NCBI GenBank assembly: GCA_017613815.1
Contig: JAGADB010000155.1
Location: 1 to 8,553 of the forward strand
From: Clostridia bacterium
GTDB lineage: Bacteria; Bacillota; Clostridia; Oscillospirales; CAG-382
Length of the DNA: 8,553 nt
Reading direction: 5' to 3'
Shown: piece after piece, positions 1 through 5,356 of the stretch
Layout of the letters: every line of letters starts with the position of its first letter
Numbering within the stretch: the stretch's first letter is position 1
Program-made: the position numbers and the translations under genes
Notes under the pieces: model-generated
The model's database searches: none
Told to the model about the DNA's origin: nothing
What the model saw: the letters and a program-made list of their open reading frames with translations, nothing else

Positions 1-27
1 CCTCAGATCGTTACTGTTGAGAAATAA
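1..27 (+). CDS. C-terminal end of an upstream gene, probably the branched-chain amino-acid substrate-binding protein (partial)
   Basis: The frame starting at base 1 reads PQIVTVEK followed by TAA (25-27). Only eight residues are inside the window, too few to identify the protein by themselves. The call rests on context: in Clostridia the periplasmic-type (lipoprotein) binding protein of the liv transporter usually lies directly before livH, and these proteins often finish with a short lysine-rich strand of this kind. The alternative is any unrelated gene ending here. Confidence 0.5.
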   Translation, partial: PQIVTVEK

Positions 28-52
28 TCGCAATTATATCCAAGCAACAGAT

Positions 53-82
53 GGTTGGGCGCAGCAAAAACTGCGTCCAACC
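53..82 (+). promoter_or_regulatory. Intercistronic hairpin between the upstream gene and livH
   Basis: Arms 53-64 (GGTTGGGCGCAG) and 71-82 (CTGCGTCCAACC) pair over 12 bp with a single G-T wobble and a 6-nt loop (CAAAAA). No T-tract follows, so it is not a classical intrinsic terminator. By analogy with binding-protein operons, a stable hairpin here may protect the 3' end of the upstream message or partly attenuate transcription, giving more binding protein than permease. Structure is seen; role is inferred. Confidence 0.7.
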
Positions 83-138
83 AAAATTGCGTATTTTGGG
101 AATAATAAGGGATAAACTTTGATTGGAGAATTCGTAAT

Positions 139-1002
139 ATGATCACACTGATAGACGGGCTCAGTCTGGGCAGCATTTACGCCCTCATAGCGTTGGGCTA
201 TACGATGGTATACGGTATAGCGAAGATGCTGAATTTTGCACACGGTGATATTATAATGGTAGGCGCGTATGCGATATACGTGTCTATGTCGTTTTCCAAT
301 CCGGTCATAGCCCTTTTCAGCTCGATAATAGTATGTACAACCCTCGGCGTGCTCGTCGAAAAGTTCGCGTATAAGCCGCTCAGAGGCGCGTCTCCTCTTG
401 CGGTGCTCATTACGGCGATAGGCGTAAGTTATTTTTTGCAGAGCATCGCACAGATAGTGTTCGGCTCACAGCCGAAACCCGTAAACGGCTGGAAGCTTCC
501 GAAGATTGAGTTTTTAAATCAGTTCGGAATAACGACGGCGGCAGTCGTAACGCTTATTGCGGGAATAATGATAATGGTTGCCCTCACGCTTTTCATCAAC
601 TTTACGAGAACGGGAAGCGCCATGCTTGCCGTAAGCGAAGATAAGGGCGCCGCAAAACTGATGGGAATAAACGTAAATAAAATCATAACCGTAACCTTCG
701 CCATAGGCTCCGCACTTGCGTCTTTTGCAAGTATGTTCTATCTTCTCCAGATACCCAACGCGGAACCCACGCTCGGCGCAATGCCCGGTATAAAGGCGTT
801 TACCGCGGCGGTAATAGGCGGTATCGGCTCCATACCCGGAGCGATGCTCGGCGGAATGGTGCTCGGCGTAATAGAAAAAATCTGTCTCAGCATAGAAGTA
901 ATATCCCCGTACACCACGGCGATAGAGTTCTCGCTTCTCATACTGATACTTCTTGTAAAGCCTACCGGATTCTTGGGCAGAACGACGAAAGAGAAGGTAT
1001 AA
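139..1002 (+). CDS. livH: Branched-chain amino-acid ABC transporter permease LivH
   Basis: 287-aa integral membrane permease, one of the two membrane subunits of the LIV-type importer for leucine, isoleucine and valine. Family marks are clear: the N-terminal block GSIYALIALGYTMVYG (11-26) followed by LNFAHGD (31-37), the YKPLRG segment near 78-83, the cytoplasmic coupling loop SEDKGAAKLMGIN (about 166-178) that contacts an ATPase subunit, and the late block KAFTAAVIGGIGSIPGA (219-235). Length is normal for LivH and many hydrophobic segments are visible. The ATG at 139 is supported by GGAG at 125-128, a slightly long spacing. livM begins 3 bases after the stop, so the genes are almost certainly cotranscribed. 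The substrate could include other hydrophobic amino acids or amides, since LivH-type permeases also occur in urea and amide importers. Confidence 0.95.
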   Translation: MITLIDGLSLGSIYALIALGYTMVYGIAKMLNFAHGDIIMVGAYAIYVSMSFSNPVIALFSSIIVCTTLGVLVEKFAYKPLRGASPLAVLITAIGVSYFLQSIAQIVFGSQPKPVNGWKLPKIEFLNQFGITTAAVVTLIAGIMIMVALTLFINFTRTGSAMLAVSEDKGAAKLMGINVNKIITVTFAIGSALASFASMFYLLQIPNAEPTLGAMPGIKAFTAAVIGGIGSIPGAMLGGMVLGVIEKICLSIEVISPYTTAIEFSLLILILLVKPTGFLGRTTKEKV

Positions 1003-1005
1003 GCG

Positions 1006-2187
1006 ATGAGAAAACTTTCGAATAATACAAAATACGATTTCAAATTCAAATATCTCGTAAATTACTGCATCGTGCTCGCTCTTTTGGTGCTGGGACTCGT
1101 GCTTATGTTCACGGGCGGCCTTAAAATGTCGTTTGCAAGACTTTTGACACAGATAGGATTTTCCATTATCCTTGCGGTGTCGCTCAACCTCGTCGTCGGA
1201 TTTTTGGGCGAACTGAGCCTGGGACACGCGGGATTTATGTGTATCGGCGCGTATATCGGCGGATTTTCCGCAAATCTGCTGTCGAACTATATCGGCTCCA
1301 AATTTTTGGTGCTTGTTCTCACGATGATAATAGGCGGCGTGCTCGCGTCTGTTTTCGGATTTATCATCGGACTTCCGTCTTTAAGGCTTAAAGGCGACTA
1401 CCTTGCGATAGTAACGCTTGCGTTCGGCGAAATAGTGAGAAATATATTCAAAAACCAGAAGGCGTTCGGCGGCGCGATGGGACTTTCGACGGGTAGGATA
1501 CAGTACGACTCGAGAAACAATATGACGCTCTTTATAATCACGTTTGCTATCGCGCTGATTATGCTTTTCGTACTGCAAAACCTCGTGAGAAGCAAACATG
1601 GACGCGCAATTACGGCAATAAGAGATAACGAAATCGCCGCAAAAGCCATGGGAATCAACGTAACCTTCTATAAACTGCTTGCGTTTATAGTCGCGTCGTT
1701 TTTCGCCGGAGTTGCGGGGGTAATTTACGCCCATTATACGACGCCGGTTTCGTATACGTTCTTCTCGTATAACTATTCGATAGAAATACTCGTTATGGTG
1801 GTGCTCGGCGGCATGGGCAACATCACGGGCTCGATAATCGCGGCAACGCTCATATCCTGCGTGAACTTCTTCTTGCAGAGCAGACTTTCGGGCGACCTTG
1901 CGGCGCTCAGATATCTGATTTACGCGCTCGTGCTCATATTCATCATAATTTTCAGCAACGCGCCGGCTCTAAGACCGTTCAAGGAAAAATACGGCATATC
2001 CGCGCTGTCAGAAAAGATAAAGAAGCTGTTAAAAAAGAGCAAACCGTTTAACCCCGCCGTCATCAAGGAAGACGAGGGCTCGTGGGACAGAATACCCACT
2101 AAAATAGATATGGACGCGCTTCTTTCAACCGATATAAACCCCGATACTCCCGACGAGCAGGAAGGCGCCGATAAGAAAAGCGACTGA
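1006..2187 (+). CDS. livM: Branched-chain amino-acid ABC transporter permease LivM, with a long charged C-terminal tail
   Basis: 393-aa second membrane permease of the LIV importer, partner of LivH. Diagnostic blocks are SLNLVVGFLGELSLGHAGF (59-77), GLPSLRLKGDYLAIVTLAFGE (122-142), the coupling loop AIRDNEIAAKAMGIN (204-218) and VVLGGMGNITGS (265-276). The membrane part ends near residue 325. About 69 further residues follow, first basic (KIKKLLKKSK, 338-347) and then acidic (EDEGSW, DINPDTPDEQEGADKKSD), which is longer than in typical LivM proteins that stop shortly after the last helix. ATG 1006 follows the livH stop by 3 bases, with an AAGG ribosome site inside the end of livH (994-997), suggesting translational coupling. 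The stop is TGA. Function is secure; the role of the tail is unknown. Confidence 0.95.
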   Translation: MRKLSNNTKYDFKFKYLVNYCIVLALLVLGLVLMFTGGLKMSFARLLTQIGFSIILAVSLNLVVGFLGELSLGHAGFMCIGAYIGGFSANLLSNYIGSKFLVLVLTMIIGGVLASVFGFIIGLPSLRLKGDYLAIVTLAFGEIVRNIFKNQKAFGGAMGLSTGRIQYDSRNNMTLFIITFAIALIMLFVLQNLVRSKHGRAITAIRDNEIAAKAMGINVTFYKLLAFIVASFFAGVAGVIYAHYTTPVSYTFFSYNYSIEILVMVVLGGMGNITGSIIAATLISCVNFFLQSRLSGDLAALRYLIYALVLIFIIIFSNAPALRPFKEKYGISALSEKIKKLLKKSKPFNPAVIKEDEGSWDRIPTKIDMDALLSTDINPDTPDEQEGADKKSD

Positions 2188-2229
2188 AAATCAGGTTTAT
2201 ACGGATAGGTTTTGAAAGGAAACAGATAT

Positions 2230-3042
2230 ATGGCAAACAACGTAATGCAAAAAGAAATGTCGGACAATAACATAATGCTTAAAACCGAGCATCTCGGCAT
2301 ATCTTTCGGCGGACTTAAAGCCGCGCACGACATAAATATAGAGATAAGAAAAAATCAGCTTTACGGACTTATAGGCCCCAACGGCGCAGGCAAAACGACG
2401 GTGTTCAATCTCCTTACGGGAGTTTATACGCCCCTTACGGGAAAATTTTATCTCGACGGCGAGGACCTTACGGGACAGAGACAGGAAATAATCAACCGCA
2501 AGGGGATTGCGAGAACCTTCCAGAATATACGCCTTTTCAATAATATGTCGGTAATAAGAAACGTTCTCGTGGGACTTCATAACAGCCCGGAATATAAGTG
2601 CACGCCGTTTGAAAGCATGTTCAGACTGCCGAGGCACTTCGACAGCGAGGAGAGAATGAGAGACAGGGCAAAGGAGCTTCTTTCGATATTCGGACTCGAA
2701 GAAGAGAGAAATCTGCTCGCCTGCAACCTCTCTTACGGCAACCAGAGAAAACTCGAAATCGCAAGAGCGCTTGCTACAAACCCGAAACTTCTTCTGCTCG
2801 ACGAGCCGGCTGCCGGTATGAACCCGCAGGAAACCGCCGAGCTTATGAAGACGATAAAGTTCATAAAGAACGAACTGAATATGACTATTCTGCTCATAGA
2901 ACACGATATGAAACTCGTCGCGGGTATATGCGAGGAGCTCACCGTGCTCAACTTCGGCGAAGTGCTCGCTCAGGGCAAGACGTCGGACGTGCTCAACAAT
3001 CCCGACGTTATCACCGCCTACCTCGGCCAGGATGAAGATTAA
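2230..3042 (+). CDS. livG: Branched-chain amino-acid ABC transporter ATP-binding protein LivG
   Basis: 270-aa cytoplasmic ATPase, one half of the LivG-LivF pair that powers the LivHM channel. Visible motifs: Walker A GPNGAGKT (49-56), Q-loop RTFQNIRLF with Q98, the signature LSYGNQRKLEIARAL (167-181) with LSYGNQ replacing the generic LSGGQ as is normal in LivG, Walker B LLLLDEP (187-193) followed by AAGMNP, and the switch histidine in LLIEHD (H225). The start is set at ATG 2230 because GAAAGGA (2214-2220) lies at good spacing; a TTG six codons upstream would place the ribosome site inside the coding region. The first 15 or so residues are polar and precede the nucleotide-binding fold. A 42-base gap separates it from livM, and it ends with TAA overlapping the livF ribosome site. 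Confidence 0.95.
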   Translation: MANNVMQKEMSDNNIMLKTEHLGISFGGLKAAHDINIEIRKNQLYGLIGPNGAGKTTVFNLLTGVYTPLTGKFYLDGEDLTGQRQEIINRKGIARTFQNIRLFNNMSVIRNVLVGLHNSPEYKCTPFESMFRLPRHFDSEERMRDRAKELLSIFGLEEERNLLACNLSYGNQRKLEIARALATNPKLLLLDEPAAGMNPQETAELMKTIKFIKNELNMTILLIEHDMKLVAGICEELTVLNFGEVLAQGKTSDVLNNPDVITAYLGQDED

Positions 3043-3056
3043 GGAGGCGGAATAAT

Positions 3057-3767
3057 ATGGCAATGTTGAAAATAGAAAACCTTCAGGTTTATTACGGATT
3101 TATAAACGCGATAAAGGGCGTGTCGTTTGAAGTAAACGAGGGCGAGATAATCGCGCTTATAGGCGCGAACGGCGCGGGAAAGACGACCATACTCCATACC
3201 GTAACGGGACTCATTTCGCCTAAATCCGGAACAATCGAATTTGAAGGCATAAACCTCGTAAAAACGCCGGCGCATAAGATAGTGTCGCTCGGTATGTCGC
3301 ACGTGCCGGAGGGAAGAAGAATTTTCCAGCAGCTGTCGGTTTACGATAACCTGCGGCTCGGCGCGTTCACGCTTAAGGACAGTAAGAAAATAGAAGAAAA
3401 CTTTGAATACGTATATCACCATTTTCCGATACTCAAAGAGCGTAAAAAGCAGATAGCGGGCACCCTTTCGGGCGGCGAACAGCAGATGCTCGCGATGGGA
3501 AGGTCGCTTATGTCAAACCCGAAAATGCTGCTCATGGACGAGCCGTCAATGGGACTTTCGCCCATATTCGTAAACGAGATATTCCATATCATAGAGGACG
3601 TTTCGAGAGACGGCACGACGGTGCTTCTCGTTGAGCAGAACGCAAAAAAGGCGCTTTCCATAGCCGACAGGGCGTACGTTCTCGAAGCGGGCAGGATTTC
3701 GCTCGAAGGAAAAGCGTCTGACCTCATAAACGACGAAAACGTAAAGAAAGCGTACCTCGGAGAATAA
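3057..3767 (+). CDS. livF: Branched-chain amino-acid ABC transporter ATP-binding protein LivF
   Basis: 236-aa cytoplasmic ATPase, partner of LivG. Motifs: Walker A GANGAGKT (36-43), the LivF-specific HVPEGRRIF in place of a glutamine Q-loop (82-90), signature LSGGEQQ (137-143), Walker B MLLMDEPSMGLSP (157-169) and LLVEQN (190-195), where glutamine stands at the usual switch-histidine position, as is normal for LivF. The C-terminal IADRAYVLEAGRI block is also typical. A near-perfect ribosome site AGGAGG (3042-3047) overlaps the livG stop and sits 9 bases before ATG 3057. It is the last gene of the operon: the stop TAA is followed within 10 bases by a strong terminator. Confidence 0.95.
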   Translation: MAMLKIENLQVYYGFINAIKGVSFEVNEGEIIALIGANGAGKTTILHTVTGLISPKSGTIEFEGINLVKTPAHKIVSLGMSHVPEGRRIFQQLSVYDNLRLGAFTLKDSKKIEENFEYVYHHFPILKERKKQIAGTLSGGEQQMLAMGRSLMSNPKMLLMDEPSMGLSPIFVNEIFHIIEDVSRDGTTVLLVEQNAKKALSIADRAYVLEAGRISLEGKASDLINDENVKKAYLGE

Positions 3768-3774
3768 AAACAAA

Positions 3775-3810
3775 AAAGCATTCCGAAAAATCGGAATGCT
3801 TTATTTTTTT
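3775..3810. terminator. Bidirectional intrinsic terminator between livF and mreC
   Basis: A perfect 12-bp stem (3775-3786 AAAGCATTCCGA, 3791-3802 TCGGAATGCTTT) with an AAAA loop is followed on the plus strand by A and seven T (3804-3810). On the minus strand an A-rich stretch (3768-3777) supplies the U-tract for transcripts arriving from mreC. The element lies between the two convergent stop codons, so it most likely ends both the liv operon and mreC. Confidence 0.93.
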
Positions 3811-3818
3811 GCCTTTTG

Positions 3819-4700
3819 TTACTCTTCAAATTCGTCGGTACCGTCTTCCGCTTCAAACGACCGCTCGAACGAGGTTACGACCATAACGAGGTCGGAATCG
3901 AAGGAATTTGCGTCGGGAGTAATAATCGCGCTCATGGTGTGGGAGAGCCTGTCCGCCGAAAGCTCCTTTACCGTGCCCACGTATATGCCCGCAGGGTAAA
4001 GGTCGCCGAGCCCCGACGTTCTTATCACGTCGCCGGGAATGTAGTCGGCGTTTTCGGATAAATCGCATATTTCACAGAGATTTTTGCGGCTTAATTCGTA
4101 ATTTCCCGATAGAATTCCGGGCATTCCCGAGCGCTCGTTCTTCACGCCGATGTTTAAGTCGTAAGAAGTCAAGTATTTCGCACGCGCATACGTCGCGCCC
4201 ACCTCCACGATTATGCCGAGTAAACTGTTGTCGCCGGTAACCACCGCCATATCCTTTGAAATGCCGTGTATTGAGCCCTTGTCTATCGTGAAGTCGGAGG
4301 TGTAATTCGATACCGAACGCGAGATAATCTTTGCATTTTCGTATTTTATGTCGGCGCGCTCCTTTTTGATTTCAAGGAACTTGTAAAGCATCTCGTTTTC
4401 TTCCTTCGCCGGCTCGATTTCGGAAAGCCTGCGCTTTAAAGACGAGATTTCCGCTTTAAGATTTTTGTTTTCCGCGATTAACTCGTCGACGTTCTTGAAA
4501 TACGCAGACTTGCTCTCAAAAAAGTTGTGCGTGTTCACCGCAAGACTTCTCACGGGCGAGAGAATAAGCCCCAGAGCGCTTGCCGCAAAAGAGGAGACGC
4601 CGGTATTGTACGCCGTCGTCGTAAGGACGCACAAAAGCACCGACGCTATAAGCGCCGTTATGAAAAATCTGTTCTTTTTGCCCGAATAAGATACTTTCAT
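3819..4700 (-). CDS. mreC: Rod-shape-determining protein MreC
   Basis: 293-aa bitopic membrane protein of the elongasome; MreC links the MreB cytoskeleton and MreD to the peptidoglycan synthases on the outer face of the membrane. Seen here: a short basic N-terminus (SGKKNR), one transmembrane segment at about 12-30, a coiled coil at about 62-112 (heptad-like, rich in E, K and L), then the beta-rich extracellular domain with FTIDKGSIHGISKDMAVV (137-154), LGIIVEVG (161-168) and GDVIRTSGLGDLYPAGIYVGTV (223-244), all classic MreC blocks. The protein ends in an acidic tail. The start ATG at 4700 is preferred over an in-frame upstream start because GAAAGGA lies 7-8 bases ahead of it (minus strand, about 4708-4714). 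It is alone here: neither mreB nor mreD is adjacent. The stop is TAA, just before the shared terminator. Confidence 0.93.
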   Translation of the reverse strand: MKVSYSGKKNRFFITALIASVLLCVLTTTAYNTGVSSFAASALGLILSPVRSLAVNTHNFFESKSAYFKNVDELIAENKNLKAEISSLKRRLSEIEPAKEENEMLYKFLEIKKERADIKYENAKIISRSVSNYTSDFTIDKGSIHGISKDMAVVTGDNSLLGIIVEVGATYARAKYLTSYDLNIGVKNERSGMPGILSGNYELSRKNLCEICDLSENADYIPGDVIRTSGLGDLYPAGIYVGTVKELSADRLSHTMSAIITPDANSFDSDLVMVVTSFERSFEAEDGTDEFEE

Positions 4701-4714
4701 AATGCTTTCCTTTC

Positions 4715-4751
4715 GTAAACCCGTTTTTTCGTTTTGCAAAAAGCGGTTTAC
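4715..4751 (-). promoter_or_regulatory. Inverted repeat in the mreC leader
   Basis: GTAAACC (4715-4721) and GGTTTAC (4745-4751) pair over 7 bp; past a two-base mismatch, five more A-T pairs can form (4724-4728 with 4738-4742). In the mreC transcript this hairpin would end immediately before the ribosome site. It could influence ribosome access or be a protein-binding operator; neither is shown by sequence alone. Confidence 0.4.
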
Positions 4752-4775
4752 AATTCCCCTTTAATATATTATAAT
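4747..4775 (+). promoter_or_regulatory. Sigma-A type promoter for the U32-dusB operon
   Basis: A -35 box TTTACA (4747-4752) and a perfect -10 TATAAT (4770-4775) are separated by exactly 17 bases. Transcription would start near 4782, giving a leader of about 47 bases before the TTG start at 4829. The -10 overlaps that of the opposing mreC promoter, and the -35 overlaps one arm of the mreC leader inverted repeat. Confidence 0.75.
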
Positions 4776-4796
4776 AATAAATACGGATAATTGCAA
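4768..4796 (-). promoter_or_regulatory. Sigma-A type promoter for mreC
   Basis: Read on the minus strand: -35 TTGCAA (4796-4791), 17-base spacer, perfect -10 TATAAT (4773-4768). The start would fall near 4761, giving a leader of about 60 bases to ATG 4700. The -10 is part of the palindrome ATTATAAT (4768-4775) also used by the rightward promoter. Confidence 0.75.
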
Positions 4797-4828
4797 CACA
4801 TTTTTGAAAAGTGAAAGGAAGTTTTGAG

Positions 4829-5344
4829 TTGAAAAAACCGCTCGTGCTTTCCCCCGCGGGTTCGTTTGACTCGCTCGTAGCCGCGATAGACGCGGGAGCC
4901 GACGAGATATATTTCGGACTTTCTTCGCATAACGCGAGAATAAACGCACAGAATTTCACCAAAAGCGAAGCGAAGGAAGCGATAAAACTCTGCCGCCTTT
5001 ACGGAGTAAAGACGGATATAACGCTCAACACGCTCATAACCGACCGCGAGATGAAGGAAGCGTGCGATATCGCCTATTTTGCCGCCTGCGAGGGCGCGGA
5101 CGCGTTTATTTTGCAGGACATCGGCCTTGCAAAAACGCTTAAAAAAGCAATTCCGGGAATAGTCCTTCACGCAAGCACCCAATGCACGTGCCACAGCAAA
5201 ACGGGCGCCGAAATGCTCGCCGAAGCCGGCTTTGACAGAGTGGTTCTCGCAAGGGAACTCGATAAGGAAAGGATAAAAAATATCGTTAAAACCGGAATAG
5301 AAACGGAAATTTTCGTTCACGGCGCACTCTGCGTGTGCCATTAG
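4829..5344 (+). CDS. U32 family protein (RlhA/TrhP-like RNA hydroxylase type), N-terminal part up to an in-frame TAG
   Basis: 171 codons before TAG. The fold start MKKPLVLSPAGSFDSLVAAI with DEIYFG (26-30), NTLI (67-70), HASTQ (114-118), FDRVVLARELDKERI (135-149) and VHGALCVC (163-170) is the standard N-terminal U32 barrel. The start is placed at TTG 4829 because AAAGGAAG (4814-4821) is correctly spaced and U32 proteins begin this way; the GTG at 4811 would swallow that site. Characterised relatives act in RNA hydroxylation (RlhA on 23S rRNA, TrhP on tRNA uridine 34) or oxygen-independent ubiquinone hydroxylation (UbiU/UbiV), using Fe-S-linked cysteines. Here the frame breaks between Cys168 and the next conserved cysteine. 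Cys119 and Cys121, just after HASTQ, are extra cysteines at a site I would expect to hold other residues. Alone, this chain lacks most of the cysteine cluster. Confidence 0.88.
   Translation: MKKPLVLSPAGSFDSLVAAIDAGADEIYFGLSSHNARINAQNFTKSEAKEAIKLCRLYGVKTDITLNTLITDREMKEACDIAYFAACEGADAFILQDIGLAKTLKKAIPGIVLHASTQCTCHSKTGAEMLAEAGFDRVVLARELDKERIKNIVKTGIETEIFVHGALCVCH
5342..5344 (+). other. In-frame amber codon interrupting the U32 gene
   Basis: Codons around it read TGC GTG TGC CAT TAG GGA GAC TGC CTT ATG AGC, that is CVCH*GDCLMS. Homologues typically have a serine in this place (CVxxSGxC), so a single base change TCG to TAG would explain it. Reading through restores a continuous 688-codon U32 frame with no other lesion. 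None of the other complete genes in the window ends in TAG (four TAA, three TGA counting the end of this gene). Whether this is mutation, sequence error or a decoded amber cannot be settled here. Confidence 0.85.
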
Positions 5345-5356
5345 GGAGACTGCCTT

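Noticed and set aside
2197..3063. 288-codon minus-strand open frame opposite livG
   Set aside because: Antisense shadow of a clearly recognised gene; composition is rich in R, Y, F, S with no family motif. The same applies to the long minus frames at 514-1227, 4769-5458 and 7044-7808.
3636..3641. Glutamine instead of histidine in the LivF switch (LLVEQN)
   Set aside because: This is the normal state in LivF proteins, not a lesion.
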